A DNA stretch of 64,000 bases from Liolophura sinensis. Its lineage: Eukaryota; Mollusca; Polyplacophora; Chitonida; Chitonidae. Positions 23,616 through 37,347 of the stretch are shown here, in pieces. Below the pieces are notes generated by a model that was not told the origin of the DNA, made no database searches, and saw only the letters and a program-made list of their open reading frames with translations. The translations under genes and the position numbers were made by a program. Location of the stretch: the NCBI RefSeq assembly GCF_032854445.1, contig NW_027018163.1, positions 1 to 64,000 on the forward strand. The letters are read 5' to 3'. Every line of letters begins with the position of its first letter. The first letter of the stretch is position 1.

Positions 23616-26600
23616 GGCTAAACTGTACTCTGTACAATCGCGACTGGTCATTACTATATTCAACTTTTGACTATAAGTTATGTGCCCTTCGGTAGCCCAG
23701 AAGACGTCAAATCTTTGGGCCAAGCCCATTTAACTCACCCAGCAATTGCCTTACTTCTAAGTGCAAGACAATCTCAATGTCTTTATCTACGTGTAGAAAA
23801 ACCAGACCATTTGTACGTGAAAAACACAAGGTACTTGATACAGTCTGCTGTGAAAAGTACAACTGAACACTAACCCACTTCAGTAAGGTGCCAAAAGATG
23901 CGGAATTGAGCCAGGCATCGGCAGCTGTTGAAAAATTGCAAATTTCCCTGGTTTCCATGGAGTAAGAGCCGTTGCTACGCACGTGATTATGACATAAATG
24001 ATCATTCAATTGTTGCTACAGCCAAAAGTATTGGTCGGAGAGCAACGCGGTTTGCACCATTCGATTTCTCGTCACAAAATACGTCGGATTAGACTCTTAC
24101 TAGTAGCACTGGAACAGTTTTTCCACTTTTGCATTTTTGCCTGGTCTTTTTGTTAATTGAAATCGGCTACACTGTACTCTGTACAATCGCGACTGGTCAT
24201 TACTATATTCAACTTTTGACTATAAGTTATGTGCCCTTCGGTAGCCCAGAAGACGTCAAATCTATCGGCTAAGCCCATTCAACTCACCCAGCAATTGTCT
24301 TACTTTTAAGTCCAAGACAATCTCAATGTCTTTATGTACGTGTAGAAAAACCAGACCATTTGTACATAAAAAACACAAGGTACTTGATACAGTCTGCTGT
24401 GAAAAGTACAACTAAACACTGACCCACATTTATAAGGTGCCAAAAGATGTGGAATTGGGCCAGGCATCGGCAGCTGTTAAAAAATTGCAAATATCCCTGG
24501 TTTCCATGGAGTAAGAGCCGTTGCTGGGCACGTGATTATGACATCAATAATCATTGATCTGTCGCTACAGCCAAAAGTATTGGTCGGAGAGCAACGCGGA
24601 TTGCACCATTCGATTTCTCGTCACAAAATACGTCGGATTAGCCTCTTACTAGTAGCACTGGAACAGTTTTTCCACTTTTGCATTTTTGCCTGGTCTTTTT
24701 GTTAATTGAAATCGGCTAAACTGTACTCTGTACAATCGCGACTGGTCATTACTATATTCAACTTTTGACTATAAGTTATGTGTCCTTCGGTAGCCCAGAA
24801 GACCTGAAATCTTTGGGCTAAGCCCATTTAACTCACCCAGCAATTGCCTTACTTCTAAGTGCAAGACAATCTCAATGTCTTTATCTACGTGTAGAAAAAC
24901 CAGACCATTTGTACTTAAAAAACACAAGGTACTTGATACAGTCTGCTGTAAAAAGTACAACTAAACACTGACCCACATTTTTAAGGTGCCAAAAGATGCA
25001 GAATTGGGCCAGGCATCGGCAGCTGTTGAAAAACTGCAAATATCCCTGGTTTCCATGGAGTAAGAGCCGTTGCTGGGCACGTGATTATGACATCAATGAT
25101 CAATCAATTGTCGCTACAGCCAAAAGTATTGGTCGGAGAGCAACGCGGTTTGCACCATTTGATTTGTCGTCACAAAATACGTTGGATTAGGCTCTTACCA
25201 GCAGCACTGGAACAGTTTGTCCACTTTTGCATTTTTGCCTGGTCTTTTTGTTAATTGAAATCGGCTACACTGTACTCTGTACAATCGCGACTGGTCATTA
25301 CTATATTCAACTTTTGACTATAAGTAATGTGCCCTTCGGTAGCCCAGAAGACCTGAAATCTTTGGGCTAAGCCCATTTAACTCACCCAGCAATTGCCTTA
25401 CTTCTAAGTGCAAGACAATCTCAATGTCTTTATCTACGTGTAGAAAAACCAGACCATTTGTACATAAAAAACACAAGGTACTTGATACAGTCTGCTGTAA
25501 AAAGTACAACTAAACACTGACCCACATTTTTAAGGTGCCAAAATATGCAGAATTGGGCCAGGCATCGGCAGCTGTTAAAAAATTGCAAATATCCCTGGTT
25601 TCCATGGAGTAAGAGCCGTTGCTGGGCACGTGATTATGACATCAATGATCAATCAATTGTCGCTACAGCCAAAAGTATTGGTCAGAGAGCAACGCGGTTT
25701 GCACCATTCGATTTCTCGTCACAAAATACGTCGGATTAGCCTCTTACCAGCAGCACTGGAACAGTTTTTCCACTTTTGCATTTTTGCCTGGTCTTTTTGT
25801 TTATTGAAATCGGCTACACTGTACTCTGTACAATCGCGACTGGTCATTACTTTATTTAACTTTTGACTATAAGTTATGTGCCCTTCGGTAGCCCAGAAGA
25901 CCTGAAATCTTTGGGCTAAGCCCATTTAACTCACCCAGCAATTGCCTTACTTCTAAGTGCAAGACAATCTCAATGTCTTTATATACGTGTAGAAAAACCA
26001 CACCATTTGTACGTGAAAAACACAAGGTACTTGATACAGTCTGCTGTAAAAAGTACAACTAAACACTGACCCACATTTTTAAGGTGCCAAAAGATGCAGA
26101 ATTGGGCCAGGCATCGGCAGCTGTTGAAAAACTGCAAATATCCCTGGTTTCCATGGAGTAAGAGCCGTTGCTGGGCACGTGATTATGACATCAATGATCA
26201 ATCAATTGTCGCTACAGCCAAAAGTATTGGTCGGAGAGCAACGCGGTTTGCACCATTTGATTTGTCGTCACAAAATACGTCGGATTAGGCTCTTACCAGC
26301 AGCACTGGAACAGTTTGTCCACTTTTGCATTTTTGCCTGGTCTTTTTGTTAATTGAAATCGACTACACTGTACTCTGTACAATCGCGACTGGTCATTACT
26401 ATATTCAACTTTTGACTATAAGTAATGTGCCCTTCGGTAGCCCAGAAGACCTGAAATCTTTGGGCTAAGCCCATTTAACTCACCCAGCAATTGCCTTACT
26501 TCTAAGTGCAAGACAATCTCAATGTCTTTATCTACGTGTAGAAAAACCAGACCATTTGTACATAAAAAACACAAGGTACTTGATACAGTCTGCTGTAAAA

Positions 26601-28007
26601 AGTACAACTAAACACTGACCCACATTTTTAAGGTGCCAAAATATGCAGAATTGGGCCAGGCATCGGCAGCTGTTAAAAAATTGCAAATATCCCTGGTTTC
26701 CATGGAGTAAGAGCCGTTGCTGGGCACGTGATTATGACATCAATGATCAATCAATTGTCGCTACAGCCAAAAGTATTGGTCAGAGAGCAACGCGGTTTGC
26801 ACCATTCGATTTCTCGTCACAAAATACGTCGGATTAGCCTCTTACCAGCAGCACTGGAACAGTTTTTCCACTTTTGCATTTTTGCCTGGTCTTTTTGTTT
26901 ATTGAAATCGGCTACACTGTACTCTGTACAATCGCGACTGGTCATTACTTTATTTAACTTTTGACTATAAGTTATGTGCCCTTCGGTAGCCCAGAAGACC
27001 TGAAATCTTTGGGCTAAGCCCATTTAACTCACCCAGCAATTGCCTTACTTCTAAGTGCAAGACAATCTCAATGTCTTTATATACGTGTAGAAAAACCACA
27101 CCATTTGTACGTGAAAAACACAAGGTACTTGATACAGTCTGCTGTAAAAAGTACAACTGAACACTGACCCACTTCAGTAAGGTGCCAAAAGATGCGGAAT
27201 TGAGCCAGGCATCGGCAGCTGTTGAAAAATTGCAAATTTCCCTGGTTTCCATGGAGTAAGAGCCGTTGCTGGGCACGTGATTATGACATCAATGATCATT
27301 CAATTGTCACTACAGCCAAAAGTATTGGTCGGAGAGCAACGCGGTTTGCACCATTCGATTTCTCGTCACAAAATACGTCGGATTAGCCTCTTACCAGCAG
27401 CACTGGAACAGTTTTTCCACTTTTGCATTTTTACCTGGTCTTTTTGTGAATTGAAATCGGCTACACTGTACTCTGTACAATCGCGACTGGTCATTACTAT
27501 ATTCAACTTTTGACTATAAGTTATGTGCCCTTCGGTAGCCCAGAAGACGTCAAATCTATCGGCTAAGCCCATTCAACTCACCCAGCAATTGTCTTACTTT
27601 TAAGTCCAAGACAATCTCAATGTCTTTATCTACGTGTAGAAAAACCACACCATTTGTACATAAAAAACACAAGGTACTTAATACAGTCTGCTGTGAAAAG
27701 TACAACTAAACACTGACCCACATTTATAAGGTGCCAAAAGATGCGGAATTGAGCCAGGCATCGGCAGTTGTTGAAAAATTGCAAATTTCCCTGGTTTCCA
27801 TGGAGTAAGAGCCGTTGCTACGCACGTGATTATGACATAAATGATCATTCAATTGTCGCTACAGCCAAAAGTATTGGTCGGAGAGCAACGCGGATTGCAC
27901 CATTCGATTTCTCGTCACAAAATACGTCGGATTAGCCTCTTACTAGTAGCACTGGAACAGTTTTTCCACTTTTGCATTTTTGCCTGGTCTTTTTGTTAAT
28001 TGAAATC
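23616..28007 (+). repeat. HOR family 2, eight-monomer copy: b2 c d2 g e|d g e f
   Basis: Monomers start at 23616, 24165, 24714, 25263, 25812, 26361, 26910 and 27459, each exactly 549 bp (4,392 bp in all). The monomer at 25812 has a type e first half (TATATACGTG, TACGTGAAAAAC) and a type d second half (GATGCAGAATTGGGCC, CACCATTTGATTTG, CAGTTTGTCC). A second g and an intact e follow. This is a two-monomer insertion by exchange between e and d. The first four monomers are nearly identical to those at 28008-30203. Confidence 0.9.
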
Positions 28008-31000
28008 GGCTACACTGTACTCTGTACAATCGCGACTGGTCATTACTATATTCAACTTTTGACTATAAGTTATGTGCCCTTCGGTAGCCCAGAAGACGTC
28101 AAATCTTTGGGCCAAGCCCATTTAACTCACCCAGCAATTGCCTTACTTCTAAGTGCAAGACAATCTCAATGTCTTTATCTACGTGTAGAAAAACCAGACC
28201 ATTTGTACGTGAAAAACACAAGGTACTTGATACAGTCTGCTGTGAAAAGTACAACTGAACACTAACCCACTTCAGTAAGGTGCCAAAAGATGCGGAATTG
28301 AGCCAGGCATCGGCAGCTGTTGAAAAATTGCAAATTTCCCTGGTTTCCATGGAGTAAGAGCCGTTGCTACGCACGTGATTATGACATAAATGATCATTCA
28401 ATTGTTGCTACAGCCAAAAGTATTGGTCGGAGAGCAACGCGGTTTGCACCATTCGATTTCTCGTCACAAAATACGTCGGATTAGACTCTTACTAGTAGCA
28501 CTGGAACAGTTTTTCCACTTTTGCATTTTTGCCTGGTCTTTTTGTTAATTGAAATCGGCTACACTGTACTCTGTACAATCGCGACTGGTCATTACTATAT
28601 TCAACTTTTGACTATAAGTTATGTGCCCTTCGGTAGCCCAGAAGACGTCAAATCTATCGGCTAAGCCCATTCAACTCACCCAGCAATTGTCTTACTTTTA
28701 AGTCCAAGACAATCTCAATGTCTTTATGTACGTGTAGAAAAACCAGACCATTTGTACATAAAAAACACAAGGTACTTGATACAGTCTGCTGTGAAAAGTA
28801 CAACTAAACACTGACCCACATTTATAAGGTGCCAAAAGATGTGGAATTGGGCCAGGCATCGGCAGCTGTTAAAAAATTGCAAATATCCCTGGTTTCCATG
28901 GAGTAAGAGCCGTTGCTGGGCACGTGATTATGACATCAATAATCATTGATCTGTCGCTACAGCCAAAAGTATTGGTCGGAGAGCAACGCGGATTGCACCA
29001 TTCGATTTCTCGTCACAAAATACGTCGGATTAGCCTCTTACTAGTAGCACTGGAACAGTTTTTCCACTTTTGCATTTTTGCCTGGTCTTTTTGTTAATTG
29101 AAATCGGCTAAACTGTACTCTGTACAATCGCGACTGGTCATTACTATATTCAACTTTTGACTATAAGTTATGTGTCCTTCGGTAGCCCAGAAGACCTGAA
29201 ATCTTTGGGCTAAGCCCATTTAACTCACCCAGCAATTGCCTTACTTCTAAGTGCAAGACAATCTCAATGTCTTTATCTACGTGTAGAAAAACCAGACCAT
29301 TTGTACATAAAAAACACAAGGTACTTGATACAGTCTGCTGTAAAAAGTACAACTAAACACTGACCCACATTTTTAAGGTGCCAAAAGATGCAGAATTGGG
29401 CCAGGCATCGGCAGCTGTTAAAAAATTGCAAATATCCCTGGTTTCCATGGAGTAAGAGCCGTTGCTGGGCACGTGATTATGACATCAATGATCAATCAAT
29501 TGTCGCTACAGCCAAAAGTATTGGTCGGAGAGCAACGCGGTTTGCACCATTTGATTTGTCGTCACAAAATACGTTGGATTAGGCTCTTACCAGCAGCACT
29601 GGAACAGTTTGTCCACTTTTGCATTTTTGCCTGGTCTTTTTGTTAATTGAAATCGGCTACACTGTACTCTGTACAATCGCGACTGGTCATTACTATATTC
29701 AACTTTTGACTATAAGTAATGTGCCCTTCGGTAGCCCAGAAGACCTGAAATCTTTGGGCTAAGCCCATTTAACTCACCCAGCAATTGCCTTACTTCTAAG
29801 TGCAAGACAATCTCAATGTCTTTATCTACGTGTAGAAAAACCAGACCATTTGTACATAAAAAACACAAGGTACTTGATACAGTCTGCTGTAAAAAGTACA
29901 ACTAAACACTGACCCACATTTTTAAGGTGCCAAAATATGCAGAATTGGGCCAGGCATCGGCAGCTGTTAAAAAATTGCAAATATCCCTGGTTTCCATGGA
30001 GTAAGAGCCGTTGCTGGGCACGTGATTATGACATCAATGATCAATCAATTGTCGCTACAGCCAAAAGTATTGGTCAGAGAGCAACGCGGTTTGCACCATT
30101 CGATTTCTCGTCACAAAATACGTCGGATTAGCCTCTTACCAGCAGCACTGGAACAGTTTTTCCACTTTTGCATTTTTGCCTGGTCTTTTTGTTTATTGAA
30201 ATCGGCTACACTGTACTCTGTACAATCGCGACTGGTCATTACTTTATTTAACTTTTGACTATATGTTATGTGCCCTTCGGTAGCCCAGAAGACCTGAAAT
30301 CTTTGGGCTAAGCCCATTTAACTCACCCAGCAATTGCCTTACTTCTAAGTGCAAGACAATCTCAATGTCTTTATATACGTGTAGAAAAACCACACCATTT
30401 GTACGTGAAAAACACAAGGTACTTGATACAGTCTGCTGTAAAAAGTACAACTAAACACTGACCCACATTTTAAAGGTGCCAAAATATGCAGAATTGGGCC
30501 AGGCATCGGCAGCTGTTAAAAAATTGCAAATATCCCTGGTTTCCATGGAGTAAGAGCCGTTGCTGGGCACGTGATTATGACATCAATGATCAATCAATTG
30601 TCGCTACAGCCAAAAGTATTGGTCAGAGAGCAACGCGGTTTGCACCATTCGATTTCTCGTCACAAAATACGTCGGATTAGCCTCTTACCAGCAGCACTGG
30701 AACAGTTTTTCCACTTTTGCATTTTTGCCTGGTCTTTTTGTTTATTGAAATCGGCTACACTGTACTCTGTACAATCGCGACTGGTCATTACTTTATTTAA
30801 CTTTTGACTATAAGTTATGTGCCCTTCGGTAGCCCAGAAGACCTGAAATCTTTGGGCTAAGCCCATTTAACTCACCCAGCAATTGCCTTACTTCTAAGTG
30901 CAAGACAATCTCAATGTCTTTATATACGTGTAGAAAAACCACACCATTTGTACGTGAAAAACACAAGGTACTTAATACAGTCTGCTGTGAAAAGTACAAC

Positions 31001-31301
31001 TAAACACTGACCCACATTTATAAGGTGCCAAAAGATGCGGAATTGAGCCAGGCATCGGCAGTTGTTGAAAAATTGCAAATTTCCCTGGTTTCCATGGAGT
31101 AAGAGCCGTTGCTACGCACGTGATTATGACATAAATGATCATTCAATTGTCGCTACAGCCAAAAGTATTGGTCGGAGAGCAACGCGGATTGCACCATTCG
31201 ATTTCTCGTCACAAAATACGTCGGATTAGCCTCTTACTAGTAGCACTGGAACAGTTTTTCCACTTTTGCATTTTTGCCTGGTCTTTTTGTTAATTGAAAT
31301 C
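28008..31301 (+). repeat. HOR family 2, six-monomer copy: b2 c d2 g e|g e|f
   Basis: Monomers start at 28008, 28557, 29106, 29655, 30204 and 30753, each 549 bp. The monomer at 30204 has an e-type first half (TATATACGTG, TACGTGAAAAAC) and a g-type second half (AATATGCAG, GTCAGAGAGC). The one at 30753 has an e-type first half and an f-type second half (CTTAATACA, GCAGTTGTTG). Two chimeras in succession add one monomer and remove another, which keeps the unit at six. Confidence 0.87.
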
Positions 31302-34045
31302 GGCTACACTGTACTCTGTACAATCGCGACTGGTCATTACTATATTCAACTTTTGACTATAAGTTATGTGCCCTTCGGTAGCCCAGAAGACCTGAAATCT
31401 TTGGGCCAAGCCCATTTAACTCACCCAGCAATTGTCTTACTTCTAAGTGCAAGACAATCTCAATGTCTTTATCTACGTGTAGAAAAACCACACCATTTGT
31501 ACGTGAAAAACACAAGGTACTTGATACAGTCTGCTGTAAAAAGTACAACTAAACACTGACACACATTTTTAAGGTGCCAAAAGATGCAGAATTGGGACAG
31601 GCATCGGCAGCTGTTGAAAAATTGCAAATATCCCTGGTTTCCATGGAGTAAGAGCCGTTGCTGTGCACGTGATTATGACATAAATGATCATTCAATTGTC
31701 GCTACAGCCAAAAGTATTGGTCGGAGAGCAACGCGGATTGCACCATTCGATTTCTCGTCACAAAATACGTCGGATTAGCCTCTTACCAGCAGCACTGGAA
31801 CAGTTTTTCCACTTTTGCATTTTTGCCTGGTCTTTTTGTTAATTGAAATCGGCTACACTGTACTCTGTACAATCGCGACTGGTCATTACTATATTCAACT
31901 TTTGACTATAAGTTATGTGCCCTTCGGTAGCCCAGAAGACGTCAAATCTTTGGGCTAAGCCCATTTAACTCACCCAGCAATTGCCTGACTTCTAAGTACA
32001 AGACAATCTCAATGTCTTTATCTACGTGTAGAAAAACCACACCATTTGTACGTGAAAAAAACAAGGTACTTGATACAGTCTGCTGTAAAAAGTACAACTG
32101 AACACTAACCCACTTCAGTAAGGTGCCAAAAGATGCGGAATTGAGCCAGGCATCGGCAGCTGTTGAAAAATTGCAAATTTCCCTGGTTTCCATGGAGTAA
32201 GAGCCGTTGCTACGCACGTGATTATGACATTAATGATCATTCAATTGTCGCTACAGCCAAAAGTATTGGTCGGAGAGCAACGCGGATTGCACCATTCGAT
32301 TTCTCGTCACAAAATACGTCGGATTAGCCTCTTACCAGCAGCACTGGAACAGTTTTTCCACTTTTGCATTTTTGCCTGGTCTTTTTGTTAATTGAAATCG
32401 GCTACACTGTACTCTGTACAATCGCGACTGGTCATTACTATATTCAACTTTTGACTATAAGTTATGTGCCCTTCGGTAGCCCAGAAGACGTCAAATCTTT
32501 GGGCTAAGCCATTTAACTCACCCAGCAATTGCCTGACTTCTAAGTACAAGACAATCTCAATGTCTTTATCTACGTGTAGAAAAACCACACCATTTGTACG
32601 TGAAAAAAACAAGGTACTTGATACAGTCTGCTGTAAAAAGTACAACTGAACACTAACCCACTTCAGTAAGGTGCCAAAAGATGCGGAATTGAGCCAGGCA
32701 TCGGCAGCTGTTGAAAAATTGCAAATTTCCCTGGTTTCCATGGAGTAAGAGCCGTTGCTACGCACGTGATTATGACAATAATGATCATTCAATTGTCGCT
32801 ACAGCCAAAAGTATTGGTCGGAGAGCAACGCGGATTGCACCATTCGATTTCTCGTCACAAAATACACCGGATTAGGTTCTTACTAGTAGCACTGGAACAG
32901 TTTTTCCACTTTTGCATTTTTGCCTGGTCTTTTTGTTAATTGAAATCGGCTACACTGTACTCTGTACAATCGCGACTGGTCATTACTATATTCAACTTTT
33001 GACTATAAGTTATGTGCCCTTCGGTAGCCCAGAAGACGTCAAATCTATCGGCTAAGCCCATTTAACTCACCCAGCAATTGCCTTACTTCTAAGTGCAAGA
33101 CAATCTCAATGTCTTTATCTACGTGTAGAAAAACCACACCATTTGTACGTGAAAAACACAAGGTACTTGATACAGTCTGCTGTAAAAAGTACAACTGAAC
33201 ACTAACCCACTTCAGTAAGGTGCCAAAAGATGCGGAATTGAGCCAGGCATCGGCAGCTGTTGAAAAATTGCAAATTTCCCTGGTTTCCATGGAGTAAGAG
33301 CCGTTGCTACGCACGTGATTATGACATAAATGATCATTCAATTGTCGCTACAGCCAAAAGTATTGGTCGGAGAGCAACGCGGATTGCACCATTCGATTTC
33401 TCGTCACAAAATACGTCGGATTAGGCTCTTACTAGTAGCACTGGAACAGTTTTTCCACTTTTGCAATTTTGCTTGGTCTTTTTGTTAATTGAAATCGGCT
33501 ACACTGTACTCTGTACAATCGCGACTGGTCATTACTATATTCAACTTTTGACTATAAGTTATGTGCCCTTCGGTAGCCCAGAAGACCTGAAATCTTTGGG
33601 CCAAGCCCATTTAACTCACCCAGCAATTGCCTTACTTCTAAGTGCAAGACAATCTCAATGTCTTTATCTACGTGTAGAAAAACCACACCATTTGTACGTG
33701 AAAACCACAAGGTGCTTGATACAGTCTGCTGTAAAATGTACAACTGAACACTGACCCACTTCAGTAAGGTGCCAAAAGATGTGGAATTGAGCCAGGCATC
33801 GGCAGCTGTTGAAAAATTGCAAATTTCCCTGGTTTCCATGGAGTAAGAGCCGTTGCTGGGCACGTGATTATGACATAAATTATCATTCAATTGTCACTAC
33901 AGCCAAAAGTATTGGTCGGAGAGCAACGCGGTTTGCACCATTCGATTTCTCGTCACAAAATACGTCGGATTAGCCTCTTACCAGCAGCACTGGAACAGTT
34001 TTTCCACTTTTGCATTTTTACCTGGTCTTTTTGTTAATTGAAATC
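31302..34045 (+). repeat. Transitional block of five monomers with a single-monomer duplication
   Basis: Monomers start at 31302, 31851, 32400, 32948 and 33497. The monomers at 31851 and 32400 share private variants (TTCTAAGTACAAGAC and TACGTGAAAAAAACAAGG) and are almost identical, so they are a recent single-monomer tandem duplication. The one at 32400 has in addition AATACACCGGATTAGG and loses one C in its AAGCCATTTAAC block. No six-monomer order can be followed through this block. Confidence 0.85.
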
Positions 34046-35240
34046 GGCTACACTGTACTCTGTACAATCGCGACTGGTCATTACTATATTCAACTTTTGA
34101 CTATAAGTTATGTGCCCTTCGGTAGCCCAGAAGACGTCAAATCTATCGGCTAAGCCCATTCAACTCACCCAGCAATTGTCTTACTTTTAAGTGCAAGACA
34201 ATCTCAATGTCTTTATCTACGTGTAGAAAAACCAGACCATTTGTACATAAAAAACACAAGGTACTTGATACAGTCTGCTGTAAAAAGTACAACTAAACAC
34301 TGACCCACATTTATAAGGTGCCAAAAGATGTGGAATTGGGACAGGCATCGGCAGCTGTTGAAAAATTGCAAATATCCCTGGTTTCCATGGAGTAAGAGCC
34401 GTTGCTGGGCACGTGATTATGACATCAATAATCATTGATCTGTCGCTACAGCCAAAAGTATTGGTCGGAGAGCAACGCGGATTGCACCATTTCGATTTCT
34501 CGTCACAAAATACGTCGGATTAGCCTCTTACTAGTAGCACTGGAACAGTTTTGCCACTTTTGCATTTTTGCCTGGTCTTTTTGTTAATTGAAATCGGCTA
34601 AACTGTACTCTGTACAATCGCGACTGGTCATTACTATATTCAACTTTTGACTATAAGTTATGTGCCCTTCGGTAGCCCAGAAGACCTGAAATCTTTGGCT
34701 AAGCCCATTTAACTCACCCAGCAATTGCCTTACTTCTAAGTGCAAGACAATCTCAATGTCTTTATCTATGTGTAGAAAAACCACACCATTTGTACATAAA
34801 AAACACAAGGTACTTGATACAGTCTGCTGTAAAAAAGTACAACTAAACACTGACCCACATTTTTAAGGTGCCAAAAGATGCAGAATTGGGCCAGGCATCG
34901 CAGCTGTTGAAAAAACTGCAAATATCCCTGGTTTCCATGGAGTAAGAGCCGTTGCTGGGCACGTGATTATGACATCAATGATCAATCAATTGTCGCTACA
35001 GCCAAAAGTATTGGTCGGAGAGCAACGCGGTTTGCACCATTTGATTTGTCGTCACAAAATACGTCGGATTAGGCTCTTACCAGCAGCACTGAACAGTTTG
35101 TCCACTTTTGCATTTTTGCCTGGTCTTTTTGTTAATTGAAATCGGCTACACTGTACTCTGTACAATCGCGACTGGTCATTACTATATTCAACTTTTGACT
35201 ATAAGTTATGTGCCCTTCGGTAGCCCAGAAGACCTGAAAT

Positions 35241-35260
35241 CTTTGGGCTACTTTGGGCTA
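35241..35260 (+). repeat. 10-bp tandem duplication inside a monomer
   Basis: CTTTGGGCTA occurs twice in direct succession (35241-35250 and 35251-35260), followed by AGGACC instead of AGCCC. It disrupts the TGGGCTAAGCCCA dyad present in most monomers and makes this the longest monomer in the window (561 bp). No other monomer has this duplication. Confidence 0.9.
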
Positions 35261-36255
35261 AGGACCATTTAACTCACCCAGCAATTGCCTTACTTCTAAG
35301 TGCAAGACAATCTCAATGTCTTTATCTACGTGTAGAAAAACCAGACCATTTGTACATAAAAAAACACAAGGTACTTGATACAGTCTGCTGTAAAAAGTAC
35401 AACTAAACACTGACCCACATTTTAAAGGTGCAAAAGATGCAGAATTGGGCCAGGCATCGGCAGCTGTTAAAAAATTGCAAAATATCCCTGGTTTCCATGG
35501 AGTAAGAGCCGTTGCTGGGCACGTGATTATGACATAAATGATCAATCAATTGTCGCTACAGCCAAAAGTATTGGTCAGAGAGCAACGCGGTTTGCACCAT
35601 TCGATTTCTCGTCACAAAATACGTCGGATTAGCCTCTTACCAGCAGCACTGGAACAGTTTTTCCACTTTTGCATTTTTGCTTGGTCTTTTTGTTTATTGA
35701 AATCGGCTACACTGTACTCTGTACAATCGCGACTGGTCATTACTATTAATAACTTTTGACTATAAGTTATGTGCCCTTCGGTAGCCCAGAAGACCTGAAA
35801 TCTTTGGGCTCAGGCCATTTAACTCACCCAGCAATTGCCTTACTTCTAAGTGCAAGACAATCTCAATGTCTTTATCTACGTGTAGAAAAACCACACCATT
35901 TGTACGTGAAAACCACAAGTTACTTGATACAGTCTGCTGTAAAAAGTACAACTGAACACTGACCCACTTCAGTAAGGTGCCAAAAGATGCGGAATTGAGC
36001 CTTTCATCGGCAGCTGTTGAAAAATTGCAAATTTCCGCTGGTTTCCATGGAGTAAGAGGCCGTTGCTGGGCACGTTATTATGACATAAATGATCATTCAA
36101 TTGTCACTACAGCCAAAAGTATTGGTCGGAGAGCAACGCGGTTTGCACCATTCGATTTCTCCGTCACAAAATACGTCGGATTAGCCTCTTACCAGCAGCA
36201 CTGGAACAGTTTTTCCACTTTTGCATTTTTACCTGGTCTTTTTGTGATTGAAATC

Positions 36256-36797
36256 GGCTAAACTGTACTCTGTACAATCGCGACTGGTCAATTACTATAT
36301 TCAACTTTTGACTATAAGTTATGTGCCCTTCGGTAGCCCAGAAGACGTCAATCTTTGGGCTAAGCCCATTTAACTCACCCAGCAATTGTCTTACTTCTAA
36401 GTCCAAGACAATCTCAATGTCTTTATCTACGTGTAGAAAAAGCCAGACCCTTTTTAGTACATAAAAGGTACAGTCCTGCTGTAAAAAGAACAACTAAACA
36501 CTGACCCACATTTATAAGGTGCCAAAAGATGTGGAATTGAACCAGGCATCGGCAGCTGTTTAAAAAATTGCAAATTTCCCTGGTTTCCATGGAGTAAGAG
36601 CCGTTGCTGGGCACGTGATTATGACATAAATGATCATTCAATTGTCACTACAGCCAAAAGTATTGGTCGGAGAGCAACGCGGTTTGCACCATTCGATTTC
36701 TCGTCACAAAAATACGTCGGATTAGCCTCTTACCAGCAGCACTGGAACAGTTTTTCCACTTTTGCATTTTTGCCTGGTCTTTTTGTTAATTGAAATC
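36256..36797 (+). repeat. Rearranged f-like monomer (542 bp) with damaged hairpin
   Basis: Between about 36441 and 36490 the usual ACCAGACCATTTGTAC ... AAGGTACTTGATACAG block is replaced by GCCAGACCCTTTTTAGTAC, then ATAAAAGGTACAGTCCTGCTG. The AACACAAGGTACTTGAT part is largely lost, and AAGTAC is changed to AAGAAC. The outer arms of the conserved 30-nt hairpin are therefore gone. Extra bases occur elsewhere too (GGTCAATTAC near 36289), so a low-quality consensus is possible. Confidence 0.75.
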
Positions 36798-37347
36798 GGC
36801 TTACACTGTACTCTGTACAATCGCGACTGGTCATTACTATATTCAACTTTTGACTATAAGTTATGTGCCCTTCGGTAGCCCAGAAGACGTCAAATCTTTG
36901 GCCAAGCCCATTTAACTCACCCAGCAATTGTCTTACTTCTAAGTGCAAGACAATCTCAATGTCTTTATCTACGTGTAGAAAAACCAGACCATTTGTACAT
37001 AGAAAACACAAGGTACTTGATACAGTCTGCTGTAAAAAGTACAACTAAACACTGACCCCACATTTATAAGGTGCAAAAAGATGTGGAATTGGGCCAGGCA
37101 TCGGCAGCTGTTAAAAAATTGCAAATATCCCTGGTTTCCATGGAGTAAGAGCCGTTGCTGGGCACGTGATTATGACATCAATGATCATTGATCTGTCGCT
37201 ACAGCCAAAAGTATTGGTCGGAGAGCAACGCGGTTTGCAACCATTCGATTTCTCGTCACAAATACGTCGGATTAGCCTCTTACTAGTAGCACTGGAACAG
37301 TTTTTCCACTTTTGCATTTTTGCCTGGTCTTTTTGTTAATTGAAATC

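Larger units (their letters stand above)
34046..37347 (+). repeat. Diverged run keeping the c d2 g e f order
   Basis: Monomers start at 34046, 34596, 35144, 35705, 36256 and 36798. The first five resemble c, d2, g, e and f in that order, the family 2 order of the 17-31 kb region. Each carries several one-base indels, and lengths run 550, 548, 561, 551, 542 and 550. The monomer at 36798 introduces GTGCAAAAAGATG and CATCAATGATCATTGATCTG, which recur at 37348 and 42287. Confidence 0.8.
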
